This document shows, piece by piece, positions 14,378 through 23,360 of a DNA stretch of 26,520 nucleotides (its first letter is position 1; the number at the start of each line of letters is the position of its first letter). The notes beneath the pieces are model-generated. The model made no database searches, was not told where the DNA came from, and saw only the letters and a list, made by a program, of their open reading frames with translations. Source of the stretch: a virus; the IMG/VR virus record IMGVR_UViG_3300020074_000103, positions 1 through 26,520 of that record; one strand, given 5' to 3'. Position numbers and translations under genes: made by a program.

Positions 14378-17269
14378 TTAGAAACTGCTAGTGGTTCCCA
14401 CGTAAGTGGATGTAGTGGTTTGTGTGGTTGTGTAATTTGCCTCAAAATAACTTTCTAGAACTATATCTCCCCCAACATCTGTCGGGGTGATGCTGTCTGT
14501 GACATCCTTTTCTACATCTTTGTCGTCTGCGTCACTGATTGTGATGGTGTCTGTGGGAATCACATAATCCAGATTCAATTCTACATCATCTCCCACTGTT
14601 ACATCTTCTTGCAGGTCACTGGATGCATCATTCTGTTGGTTGAAGTTTCTGACCATGGTGTCAGACAATGTAACAGTATCCGACAAGGTGAATTCCAATT
14701 CCTTCACAACCACGTCAGACATGGAGGCGTTATCTGCCAGAGTTAGTGGAATCACAATCAACAAGTTCACATTGTCTGATGTTGAAACAGAATCAGTCAA
14801 TGGAGTGCTGACATCCAAAGACAAATTATCCGTGTTGTTTTGTGTATCAACTAACGTGTAATCAACATTCTTGGTCAATACATCTGAGGTGCTGATGGTG
14901 TCTGTCTTGTTTAAATTCACATTCACAACACTGGCATCAGTCTGGTTGAAACTGTCTGTGAACACATAATTGGTGTTCAATGTCAACTCATCAGAGAAGG
15001 ACACATCTTCTTGTAAATCAGATGTGGCGTCATTCTGTTGGTTGAAGTTTCTGACCATGATGTCAGACACATTAAGGGTGTCTGTGAATGCCATTTCTGT
15101 ATTCAAGGTGACAATTTCTGTCGTGCCTATAGCATCAGTCTTGAATGGTTCCACAGAATTCACAGACACGTCTGAGGTTACCACATCATCAGAGAATGGC
15201 TTGGTCACTGTGAATGCTGTTGCATCATTCATGGACACATCATCTTGCAAATCAGATGTGGCGTCATTCTGTTGATTGAAATTGTAATTCAATGTGTCTG
15301 TGACACCCACGGAATCTGCCAACACAATGGCACTGCTGAGTATCACATTTTCAGACACAGTGACACCATCTGTGGCTATAGGCTCTAATGAAATGGTCAA
15401 CACATCAGCACTGTTAACAGTATCAGTCTTACTGATGCTGTTGTTGAATGTCATCAAGTCTGAACTGTTGAAGGTGTCTGTTAAGGTTTCTAGAATTACG
15501 AGCGAAGCATTGAATGTTTCACTCAAGGTTACTGATTCAGTGAATGGCTTGCTGATGGTCTTGAGCACCAGTTCTGACGCTGTGACCGTGTCTTCCAGTT
15601 CACGGTATGGGAGGTCTTCAATATCCACCTGGTCAAATTCATCTTCTATTGTGACGGTGGGAGGTATGATGTCACCTGTGAGCAACAGATTGGCAAACAT
15701 CTTGAACCCTGCAGGGTGTGTGCTCTTTAAGTAGATGTTTTTCCAGTTGGACAACTGTTCTGTGGTTTCAATGACATAGGAATAAGGCTGGTAGTAGTCA
15801 TTGTCTTGCAGTTTAATGATGTCAGACAAGAAGCCTGCATTATCCACATACTCACCTGGTGCATGATAGATGTGACCTGTGCTGAAGGTGATGGTGGCGG
15901 TAGAGGAACCAGAACGACCATTGTTGACATCCACGGTGAATGTTTCCACCGGTGTGAAGTCTGTGGAGATGTTCAGTTCCAACACAGCACCTGTTCCAGA
16001 ACCAGATGCTGTCAATGTGGTCAATGGAAGTCCTGTGATGAGATCCAATTCACTGCTATAGTTGGCACCACCATTCACCACAGTGACCTGTGTGATTTCT
16101 CCATCAGCCACCAACACACGGAACTCAGCACCTGTACCGTCGCCCACCAGATTTACTGCTGTGGCACCCACAGCATATCCAGAACCACCATCCAGAATGG
16201 TGACAGATTCAATCACACCTGTCTTGCGAACCAGGAACTTTTCACCACTATCCACAATGGACAACAACTTGATTTTACCACGTGTGGGAGCTGAAGCATA
16301 ATCACCAAACAAAGTGTAATCTTCCAGGAAGTATTGTTCAGCAAAGGTGTTTTCAGTTTTCACCACACGAACAATGGCGTTGTTCTGTAAAGATTCAAAG
16401 GCGTAGGCAGCAGAACCTGTGGTGACTTCTGTGTAGTCGCCTGCAAAGTACAACCCTTCAATACCTGTTTCTGAGATGAAAAAGGTGTCATCTCGACGGA
16501 ACCTGCTACCTGCTTCATCAACACTTACTACACGGGTCAACTGTTTGGAAATGGTGCCATAGGTGGTGGTGGTGTCACCAACAAATTGCACGTACACGTG
16601 TGTATCATAGTTACCCAGACTGACAGCCAAATCAGTGTCAGCAGAAATATCATCCGGAAACACAAAATCAGGATTGATGTCCACTTCCAACTGATAGATG
16701 TTGGGACGAGAGGTTTCATACACATCCAAACATCGTGTTGTAGTGGTTCTGGAGAAATTACCTGCACCTGAAATGAATTCCAGATAGGACAAGGTGATGA
16801 TTTTTTCCTTCAACTCAAAGATGTTTTCATCAGGGAATCTGGTGGTTTCCACTTTGATGAAACGTTTTCTGCTCCATCGACCGTCTGAGGCGCGAAGGAT
16901 AAAATCACCTGGATATTTTACTTCAGCTGTGTCATTGAACATGAAACGGAAAAACATTTCCGTGGCTGTTTCTGATCCCTTGGCTTCATAGTACTGATTG
17001 ATGTACTTGATTAATTTTCTGTTGGCAAGGACGGTGTCACTGGGAAAATCATGAGTGAATTGAGCTCTGAAATATGGAATGAAGGCATCTAGTGTGATGT
17101 CAATATCTGTCCAATCAGAATTACTTAACAGAACATCATGAGCTTCACCCTCTTGTTCCAGAAATTTATAATAATATTCCAGAAATGTTACAAACTGCGG
17201 GTGTTCCACCCGCACAAATTCCGGGATTTGCCCGGAAATCAGATGATGTAACTTTCTCTTGATAGACAT
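14378..17269 (-). CDS. Giant baseplate-associated repeat protein in the gp7 slot, 963 aa
   Basis: The N-terminus (FVRVEHPQFVTFLEYYYKFLEQ, shown here as the motif EHPxFVxFLEYYYKFLEQ) and KLIKYINQYYEAKGSETATEMFFRFMF at 85-111 match large structural proteins found after gp6 in T4-like marine phages. Residues about 351-430 carry GGSGY/GDGTGA modules. Residues 461-530 hold a compact block with PGEYVDNAGFLSD, KLQDNDYYQPYSYVI and THPAGFKMF. From about 558 to 940 the protein is a run of short, acidic, Thr/Ser/Asp repeats of the DTVTLSDT type, interrupted by three copies of FNQQND(A) at 664, 742 and 876. The C-terminus is Tyr/Thr-rich. In T4 this position holds gp7, the wedge initiator (1032 residues). 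Gene order and length fit, but I see no direct gp7 sequence match. Confidence 0.65.
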   Translation of the reverse strand: MSIKRKLHHLISGQIPEFVRVEHPQFVTFLEYYYKFLEQEGEAHDVLLSNSDWTDIDITLDAFIPYFRAQFTHDFPSDTVLANRKLIKYINQYYEAKGSETATEMFFRFMFNDTAEVKYPGDFILRASDGRWSRKRFIKVETTRFPDENIFELKEKIITLSYLEFISGAGNFSRTTTTRCLDVYETSRPNIYQLEVDINPDFVFPDDISADTDLAVSLGNYDTHVYVQFVGDTTTTYGTISKQLTRVVSVDEAGSRFRRDDTFFISETGIEGLYFAGDYTEVTTGSAAYAFESLQNNAIVRVVKTENTFAEQYFLEDYTLFGDYASAPTRGKIKLLSIVDSGEKFLVRKTGVIESVTILDGGSGYAVGATAVNLVGDGTGAEFRVLVADGEITQVTVVNGGANYSSELDLITGLPLTTLTASGSGTGAVLELNISTDFTPVETFTVDVNNGRSGSSTATITFSTGHIYHAPGEYVDNAGFLSDIIKLQDNDYYQPYSYVIETTEQLSNWKNIYLKSTHPAGFKMFANLLLTGDIIPPTVTIEDEFDQVDIEDLPYRELEDTVTASELVLKTISKPFTESVTLSETFNASLVILETLTDTFNSSDLMTFNNSISKTDTVNSADVLTISLEPIATDGVTVSENVILSSAIVLADSVGVTDTLNYNFNQQNDATSDLQDDVSMNDATAFTVTKPFSDDVVTSDVSVNSVEPFKTDAIGTTEIVTLNTEMAFTDTLNVSDIMVRNFNQQNDATSDLQEDVSFSDELTLNTNYVFTDSFNQTDASVVNVNLNKTDTISTSDVLTKNVDYTLVDTQNNTDNLSLDVSTPLTDSVSTSDNVNLLIVIPLTLADNASMSDVVVKELEFTLSDTVTLSDTMVRNFNQQNDASSDLQEDVTVGDDVELNLDYVIPTDTITISDADDKDVEKDVTDSITPTDVGGDIVLESYFEANYTTTQTTTSTYVGTTSSF
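14450..15598 (-). repeat. Acidic DTV-x-x-SD repeats with three FNQQND copies
   Basis: The C-terminal 380 residues of the 963-residue protein are short imperfect repeats with the pattern hydrophobic-x-D-T/S-hydrophobic-x-x-S/T-D. Three longer near-identical copies, FNQQNDATSDLQEDV-like, begin at residues 664, 742 and 876, separated by 78 and 134 residues. The matching DNA around 14609-14660, 15007-15065 and 15241-15280 is also nearly identical, so duplication looks recent. Confidence 0.8.
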
Positions 17270-17271
17270 TG

Positions 17272-19155
17272 TTATTGTGTGAATGGACGACAGCTAATAA
17301 TCAAACCTGCTGAAATATTAGCTTCTGAATTGCTTTCACTATCATCTAGTGTTAGAATGTTATTTCTGGAAGGAGTTGCTTCTATAGAACTTGTAGCTGT
17401 CTCAGCTGTACGAACAATACTACTGGAAATGTTTTGATATAGTGGTTGAGGTTGTACATTTACATACACTTCATTTACATTACCCACATATTCTGTGACA
17501 ATAACATTTCGCAGTGTTACAATTCCTTGATTGTAATTAATGGTGCCTACATTTGCAATAGGTAAACGTGTATCTTGGTCCACAAATTTTATAGTTCCTT
17601 CTCCATCCCTATTTGCAATAACATCATTGGCAAAATCTTGTAGATGTCCAAAATATGATAGGTTATTTACTGTAGTGATGAAGTTACTGCTTCTGAAGGT
17701 CTCTGGCTCAATAGCAGTTAAAAAATTCAATGTTTCAGAATATCCAGATGTATCACTAGTTCCAATAACAACACGTTTTTGTAGTCGAATTTGAAACACA
17801 GAACCTACAATGGAAGTGTTCAATTGTTTCACGGTTTCTGAAATTTTAGACAAAAAGAACGTTCTGTCCAAAGTACCCAATTCATTGTCAAAATAATCTT
17901 GAATACCTGCAATCACCAATGAACTCAATTCTGAAGCTTTCAATGAGGTCAATTTAGGATTGTAATTCACAATACCTTGCAAACCAAGATAAACATATTC
18001 TGGATCCACAAACTCATGTTTGATGCTCATCACACTTCGTGGACGAAGAATGGTTTCTTTGATGAAGTCTTTATCAGCATTAGTTATGACTGCGTTCGTG
18101 ATGGGATCAACAGAAATGAACACGGTACCGTAAACTGGAGGATCATTTTCTTCTCCTCCCCAAACAGTGACTTCTCTGGCTTTAGAAAAATTTTGTTTGA
18201 TTAATGTTCGATAATCTGCTGCTGTAACAGCTCTGTTTCTGTTGGCATTGAACTTGGGTGCATTGAAACGAATACTATCAACTGATTCTCTGAAAGAACC
18301 ACCTGTTGCGGGTGAAACCAAAGTTATGGTAACCTCAGTTTCTCCATCAATATCACCAATAAGAGAAAAATCTCTGGCGCCATTTGGTGCAGAACCTTCA
18401 GACACAAGGTAGGTCACAGTCACAATGTTTCCAGGTATAAGTGTAGCACCAACATTGCCATCACCAAACACAATGTGATATTGACCTGAATTGTTTTCTT
18501 CCACGAAGAACACTTTGCTGGTGTCAGTTATATTTACTATAGATGATGTTTTGGACCAATCTGTTGATGACAGGTCGGCTGAGGAAGTTTGAACAGCAAC
18601 TTGTATTGTCGTGGTGTCTACGTTTCCATTAGGAATAATCAAAGGTCCAGATGTGTTGTCTGAACCAATCAAAAATGTGTTGGAAAGATAGATTCCTTCA
18701 ATCAGTTCCACATCTTCAAACACAAACACCTCACCTTCACTTACTGTGGCTGTTTGATTTTCATTCACATTAAAGGTGTAGGTTTCTCCATTTATAGCTG
18801 CATTAAATTTAGTGCTATTAGTAATGCTTAATGTGTTACCTGCTGTGACATCCTTTGTTACTATCAGATCCACGGTGGCTTTTGCTGAAGTTGTGGACCT
18901 TGGACTGTATCCCAACATCTTAGCCAATGACACCACAGATGTTCTTTTGATGGCTGTATCAATGAACATCTCATTGGCTTGAAGATTTGCCAACACAGCA
19001 TTGTAATGTGTGTTGTATGCCAACACATCCAACAACAAACTCAAAGCAGAACCACTGAAGTCATAATCTGTGAATTCAGTTTGTGCTGCCAGATAGGTTC
19101 GTAGATTGTTTTTAATAGTGTCAAAATCTAGCTCTGTGACATTTAGTTCAGCCAT
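17272..19155 (-). CDS. gp6: Baseplate wedge gp6, Baseplate_J family, 627 aa
   Basis: gp6 forms the connected inner ring of the T4-type baseplate and is usually about 660 residues; 627 fits. The N-terminus, FDTIKNNLRTYLAAQTEFTDYDFSGSALSLLLDVLAYNTHYN (key words TEFxDYDFxGS and LLDVLAYNTHYNA), is typical of T4-like gp6. A core with NRAVTAADYRTLI (about 305-320), VTVWGGEENDPPVYGTVFISV and PRSVMSIKHEFVDPEYVYL belongs to the Baseplate_J/gp47 family. It begins on the stop of gp25 (TAATG overlap), exactly the gp25-gp6 order of T4. The C-terminal 120 residues are variable. Expected partners are gp7 and gp53 in the wedge. Confidence 0.9.
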   Translation of the reverse strand: MAELNVTELDFDTIKNNLRTYLAAQTEFTDYDFSGSALSLLLDVLAYNTHYNAVLANLQANEMFIDTAIKRTSVVSLAKMLGYSPRSTTSAKATVDLIVTKDVTAGNTLSITNSTKFNAAINGETYTFNVNENQTATVSEGEVFVFEDVELIEGIYLSNTFLIGSDNTSGPLIIPNGNVDTTTIQVAVQTSSADLSSTDWSKTSSIVNITDTSKVFFVEENNSGQYHIVFGDGNVGATLIPGNIVTVTYLVSEGSAPNGARDFSLIGDIDGETEVTITLVSPATGGSFRESVDSIRFNAPKFNANRNRAVTAADYRTLIKQNFSKAREVTVWGGEENDPPVYGTVFISVDPITNAVITNADKDFIKETILRPRSVMSIKHEFVDPEYVYLGLQGIVNYNPKLTSLKASELSSLVIAGIQDYFDNELGTLDRTFFLSKISETVKQLNTSIVGSVFQIRLQKRVVIGTSDTSGYSETLNFLTAIEPETFRSSNFITTVNNLSYFGHLQDFANDVIANRDGEGTIKFVDQDTRLPIANVGTINYNQGIVTLRNVIVTEYVGNVNEVYVNVQPQPLYQNISSSIVRTAETATSSIEATPSRNNILTLDDSESNSEANISAGLIISCRPFTQ

Positions 19156-19553
19156 TATCGTAATCTCTCTAAAGTAACCGTAAGGGAAGTTGGTTGATTG
19201 ATACCTATGACAGTGAAATACAGAGAAATCTCATAGGCATTGTCATCTTCAAAAGGAAACACCACCACTTGTTCCAAAGCAATGCGAGGCTCATACAAAC
19301 TGATGGTGTTTTCAATACTACGTTTTATAGCCATGGTTGTGATAGCATCCACAGGCTCAAACAACAAATTACGTAAAGGTGACCCAATGTTAGGTTGAAA
19401 CAATCTTTCTCCCAAGTTGGTGTTCAACAATAATTTCAAAGATTGTTTTATAGAATTGGCATCTATTTTTTTCAACACATCCTGAGTTTGTGGATGTGCT
19501 GCAAAAGACAAGTCCAAATCTTTGTACAGTTTGTTGGGAGAAAGAATAGGCAT
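19155..19553 (-). CDS. gp25: Baseplate wedge gp25, 132 aa
   Basis: gp25 nucleates the wedge and sheath in contractile tails; T4 gp25 is also 132 residues. The protein shows the gp25/lysozyme-like fold signatures: DIKQSLKLLLNTNLGERLFQP-like block (SIKQSLKLLL, GERLFQPNIGSPLRNLLFEP), then YEPRI with the conserved EPR triplet, then alternating strands to the C-terminus. A late promoter word sits only nine bases before the ATG, and no Shine-Dalgarno is visible. Translation may be leaderless from that promoter or coupled to gp5, which ends 21 bases upstream. It overlaps gp6 by one base. Confidence 0.95.
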   Translation of the reverse strand: MPILSPNKLYKDLDLSFAAHPQTQDVLKKIDANSIKQSLKLLLNTNLGERLFQPNIGSPLRNLLFEPVDAITTMAIKRSIENTISLYEPRIALEQVVVFPFEDDNAYEISLYFTVIGINQPTSLTVTLERLR

Positions 19554-19562
19554 TTTATTGAA

Positions 19563-19570
19563 TATTTATA
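19563..19570 (-). promoter_or_regulatory. T4-type late promoter, exact TATAAATA, close to gp25
   Basis: The minus strand reads TATAAATA between the gp5 stop and the gp25 start. With T4-type spacing transcription would start near 19557, leaving a leader of only about four bases before the ATG at 19553. It is well placed to drive gp25, gp6 and the gp7-slot gene. Confidence 0.65.
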
Positions 19571-19573
19571 TGG

Positions 19574-22102
19574 TTATGCGAGGGCTATAAACTTGTTGAA
19601 TTCCTTCTGACGGTCTGCCAATCCATTGTACCCACCGTTCACAACTTTAGTTACAGGAGAGACAGCTTCCAGACCTCCGTCTGCCTTGGAGTTAAGATTT
19701 CTGGTGCTCCAGAACCAGGCAGCTGACAACAAAGGATATTTGGTGGCTACCAGGTCAGGGTTGGCCACCACATCGTCAGGAACAAACTTCCTGAATGCTA
19801 TATAGTTGGATTTACCCGTCAATTGAATGTAACCACGACCACGATACTTGAATCCTTCACCTGAGGCTTCTGGGCCATTACCTATTCTATTAGCATAGGC
19901 GCGACTAGCAATTCTTTCAGGCTGTCTTTCATATTGTTTGGCTATCTCATCAGTAGGGAAATATTTGCCAAAAACAGCTCTTAAACTTTTCCAGCTGTAG
20001 TTTAGATTTTCTTGCACCGCTTTGAAATGACCGGACTCATGTGAACATTGTGCCAGGAAGTGAGACAGACGTTGTGGTGTGTTGATTTTGAATTTACACA
20101 CCACTTCAGGAATCTGTAGCCGCACTGTTTCTGGGATTTTGTTCTTCAATTTTTCTATGTAAGTAGCCATTGCTGGTGATAGACAATCATCCGTAACTGT
20201 TGCAGCGGGGGCGGGTTCCTGACAGCTATCTGGAAGATGAACAAATTTCATCTTTCTGCCGGGATTAGGATACTTCACAAAACATCCACATCCTGAGCGA
20301 TCGAATCCAGCTCCCCCAGTGGTGTTTCCTTCAATAGTTTTTAATCGTTTGTCAGGAGCTGCATCTGGATAGATGCCAGCCACGATACCTATGTGATTGG
20401 CATGGTTGGGTCTGGCTGGATCACCATAATATAAAATAGCAGCTCCCAACTTGGGTGTATTAGACAATAGACCTTTAGCCTCTCCCCATTCATGCCAACC
20501 ACGGCAGGCAGCTGGATCTTTGGGAGGTGTTGGAGCACCTGCAGCTTTCCACCAATAGGTCACAGCTGAAGCACACCACTCAACACCTTTACCTGTGTTT
20601 TTCAATTGTTGTTGATGGAATGCATAAGATGTGGTGCTCTTCACCATTTCATCTATGATGCCTAACTGCCCGGCGGGTAGTTCACCGCCACCTACCTTAC
20701 CACCTGTGTTTTTTGCTGCTCCTGCACCAGTACCTGTTTCCAACATACCAACGTGTTTCATGGCTTCTTCAATAACTTGCTTGGCAAGCTCACATGTGGC
20801 TTGTTGTGGTTCAGGATTGGATGCAGGGGCAGAAATGACTTCTGCCACATCTCCTTCAGATTGTTTCAATGATGCATATTCTTGGGACATTGGGTCATCT
20901 AAAGCTCTGGCTTCCAATGCTTCAGCAAAATAAGCAGCACGTTGTTCAGGTGTCAGTGTGAATCCAGGAGGTGTGATTTCTGGTTCTTCCGGTGTTTTTT
21001 CCTCAACTGCGTCAGCAGGTGTGGCTGCGGTGTAAGGAACAGGTGTTGGAGGAGAAACTGACAAGGCTCCTTTGAATGTACCTTGAATGATGTTTCCTGA
21101 TGTGATGGGACTGGTGAGAGAAGTTTTTGTGGCAGCTTCCAATTTCAAATTGGATCCTGAATTTATGCTAATGTCAGAAGAAGAAACCACATCAATAGAT
21201 CCCTTGGTATCAACATTGACATCTTTGCCTGCAATCATATCAATTTTTCCTGCCACATTCAATTCATAATCACCGTGTACTTGTGTTTTTAGGTTTCCAT
21301 CCACCTGCAAATTGCAATTGTTTTTCACATAAATGTTGCAACTACCTTCCACAGTGATATTGGCTTTACCTTTGATATTAACAAAACCATTACAATCAAT
21401 GATGTGATAATCATCACCGACAATATGACGAATCATAGTACCGGCTCCATCCACTTCTACATAAGTTCCTTTGGTGTGATAGATGTGTAATCTTTCAGCA
21501 CCAGGACTATCATCCAGTTCAATAACATGACCGCTTTCTGTTTGTGTTACATGATTGTAAGGATATTTCGGGCCGTAAGGAATTTCTGGTTGTTCCCAGG
21601 TACCACCGTTATTGGCAACATCCACTAAAGTGACACGTGCCTCCTTCTTTTTTTCAACAATGGTTTCTTGTACTTTTTGATTTCTGGCTAAACGATTGGT
21701 GTCAGGTTCATTGATGTATTCAGGGAGTGGATATTTGTTGGTGGGATCTTGGAATCCATAATTACTGGTGTTTTTCAACTTGTCATAGTAGGAACGAGCC
21801 ATGACACCACCAATGGTTCCCATTATCAAAGGTTCTTGACAATCTTCACCATCTCGGAAGAATCCCACAACCCAAGTGCCTTCCACTGGACCTATAGGTG
21901 TGGTTCCAATACCTGACATGGCAGCAGAGGTGATGGGTTGCATGGGATATGCCCATGGCAAACTATAAGTGGGTAGTTCTACTTTGTCTGCGGTGTGATA
22001 ACCAACACAGCGAACTTTACATCTACCTAAAAAAAGTGGGTCATTTCTATCTTCAACAACACCCACCCACCAGAAAAATCCATTGCCGTAAATGTTTTCC
22101 AT
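19574..22102 (-). CDS. gp5: Baseplate hub spike gp5 with C-terminal CHAP-like and GH19 lytic domains, 842 aa
   Basis: gp5 is the cell-puncturing spike under the tail tube. Residues 1-105 form the gp5 OB-fold (FFWWVGVVEDRNDPLFLGRCKVR, key words WVGVVEDR and GRCKVRCVGYH, and MGTIGG). Residues about 185-335 are the short repeats of the triple-stranded beta-helix needle (NGFVNIKGKANITVEGS-type). A Pro/Glu linker follows. Residues about 436-625 look like a CHAP/NlpC-P60 amidase-peptidase: C510 in GVEWCASAVTYWW and H570 in NHANHIGIV are the likely catalytic pair. Residues about 640-842 are a GH19 chitinase/lysozyme-type glycosidase, with E689 in QCSHESGHF as acid, E698 in QENLNYS, and YRGRGYIQLTG at 753-763. 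T4 gp5 (575 residues) instead carries an internal GH24 lysozyme. The hub gene is one base upstream. Confidence 0.9.
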   Translation of the reverse strand: MENIYGNGFFWWVGVVEDRNDPLFLGRCKVRCVGYHTADKVELPTYSLPWAYPMQPITSAAMSGIGTTPIGPVEGTWVVGFFRDGEDCQEPLIMGTIGGVMARSYYDKLKNTSNYGFQDPTNKYPLPEYINEPDTNRLARNQKVQETIVEKKKEARVTLVDVANNGGTWEQPEIPYGPKYPYNHVTQTESGHVIELDDSPGAERLHIYHTKGTYVEVDGAGTMIRHIVGDDYHIIDCNGFVNIKGKANITVEGSCNIYVKNNCNLQVDGNLKTQVHGDYELNVAGKIDMIAGKDVNVDTKGSIDVVSSSDISINSGSNLKLEAATKTSLTSPITSGNIIQGTFKGALSVSPPTPVPYTAATPADAVEEKTPEEPEITPPGFTLTPEQRAAYFAEALEARALDDPMSQEYASLKQSEGDVAEVISAPASNPEPQQATCELAKQVIEEAMKHVGMLETGTGAGAAKNTGGKVGGGELPAGQLGIIDEMVKSTTSYAFHQQQLKNTGKGVEWCASAVTYWWKAAGAPTPPKDPAACRGWHEWGEAKGLLSNTPKLGAAILYYGDPARPNHANHIGIVAGIYPDAAPDKRLKTIEGNTTGGAGFDRSGCGCFVKYPNPGRKMKFVHLPDSCQEPAPAATVTDDCLSPAMATYIEKLKNKIPETVRLQIPEVVCKFKINTPQRLSHFLAQCSHESGHFKAVQENLNYSWKSLRAVFGKYFPTDEIAKQYERQPERIASRAYANRIGNGPEASGEGFKYRGRGYIQLTGKSNYIAFRKFVPDDVVANPDLVATKYPLLSAAWFWSTRNLNSKADGGLEAVSPVTKVVNGGYNGLADRQKEFNKFIALA

Positions 22103-22103
22103 A

Positions 22104-23360
22104 TTATGGTAGTTCCTTTTGATATGAATCTTTCATGACTTCCATGTACATTGTATGCTTTTTAGCCACAATGCTATGCCGAATAGCTGTCACCAGATAG
22201 TTTCCTGAAAGATATTGGTCTATTAAATCTCTACCAGTTGCTTGATTTAAATCACGTTCTGTTGATTTCGGAATGTTCAGAACAACTACTTTTCCCACTT
22301 CCATGTCTGTTCTTCCTAGGACTTCAACCATCAAATGAAAGTTACTGGCTTCATACATCAAACTGTTTCTTTGTGCTGCCCATTTTTCAAACAATGGATC
22401 CTTGGTTTCTTCAAACATGCTGTATTGTTTGGTTCTTACACGACGAAACATATCTGGTTTTCTTGGTATTGTTTGAGGAAATGTTTGAGATTTTCCTGTA
22501 TCATGCAAATTCAACACTTTGTTATGATATTCAAACTGATTATGAAAATTTTCATAATATTGTTTCAACGTGATGTCATGAGTTATCAAATTGCTAGCAT
22601 AGTATCCAAAATCTTGAGCTTGAAACACGTCAAAAAATGTGGAAGGACTGATGTTCAAAATTCTTCTGAATTGAACACTAACATTCAATGCTTCTTCTGT
22701 GGCCGCAGTGGCACTGTATTGAAATGTGTCATATGGATTGCTTACACCCTGGCGAATCAAGTGTTCAATGCTAGTCAAATAGAAATTTTTGTTGCCTTCA
22801 AAGAACACCACATTAGGAGCATTTTTGTAACTTCTGGTGACTATCCAGTTGATTAATTTCAATGGTGACCAGTAAGGTGACACCACAGTAGTGCTGGACA
22901 GATGTTCCTCTAGAATTTTTAATTCTTTTTTATCTTTCAGGTATTTGTTAAACACAGCCTGAATGATTTCATGAGTTTTTCCAGAAAACTGTTTACTGAT
23001 ACGTGTGATGTTGTCTGTTAATGCTTCCAATGAAATCAAACTGATGCTGTATATTTGTTGTGTGTTGTCTATAATACGTTCTTCCACACCATTCACATAG
23101 AACTGCTTTTTAAACACACTTTCTCGAAATTGCGGTGTTCGAAATTGTATTGTGACTTGTTCAATACCTGCCAAGGGCAATTGTGTGATGAAGCTGGCAG
23201 AGTCTTTAACCACGATGTATCCAGTCATCACACTGGAAAAAATGTCCTCGTAGATGGATGTTTCCAACACCAGGTTACGAATGTCAAATTTTTTACCGCC
23301 CGCAGTTACAGATATTTCTTCAATTTTGATATCACCTGCTTCTAGAATTGCATCCGGCAT
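22104..23360 (-). CDS. Baseplate hub protein, gp27-like, 418 aa
   Basis: Probably the trimeric hub that links the tail tube to gp5. The N-terminal half has a beta-barrel-like pattern, with SIYEDIFSSVMTGYIVVKDS at 34-53 and QFYVNGVEERI. The middle includes SPYWSPLKLINWIVTRSYKN. The C-terminal domain has VEVLGRTDMEVGKVVVLNIP, then DLIDQYLSGNYLVTAIRHSI and HTMYMEVMKDS. That C-terminal pattern (metric value, GxYLVxxIRH) is common to the gp27/gpD hub family. T4 gp27 is 391 residues. It overlaps gp53 by one base and gp5 follows after one base, which is the expected co-expression of hub and spike. The exact T4 name is inferred from position, not a confident alignment. Confidence 0.75.
   Translation of the reverse strand: MPDAILEAGDIKIEEISVTAGGKKFDIRNLVLETSIYEDIFSSVMTGYIVVKDSASFITQLPLAGIEQVTIQFRTPQFRESVFKKQFYVNGVEERIIDNTQQIYSISLISLEALTDNITRISKQFSGKTHEIIQAVFNKYLKDKKELKILEEHLSSTTVVSPYWSPLKLINWIVTRSYKNAPNVVFFEGNKNFYLTSIEHLIRQGVSNPYDTFQYSATAATEEALNVSVQFRRILNISPSTFFDVFQAQDFGYYASNLITHDITLKQYYENFHNQFEYHNKVLNLHDTGKSQTFPQTIPRKPDMFRRVRTKQYSMFEETKDPLFEKWAAQRNSLMYEASNFHLMVEVLGRTDMEVGKVVVLNIPKSTERDLNQATGRDLIDQYLSGNYLVTAIRHSIVAKKHTMYMEVMKDSYQKELP

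Noticed and set aside
15294-16294. Plus-strand frames of 146 and 162 residues opposite the 963-aa gene
   Set aside because: They are compositional shadows of the Ser/Asp-rich minus-strand repeats, with no start signals or family motifs.
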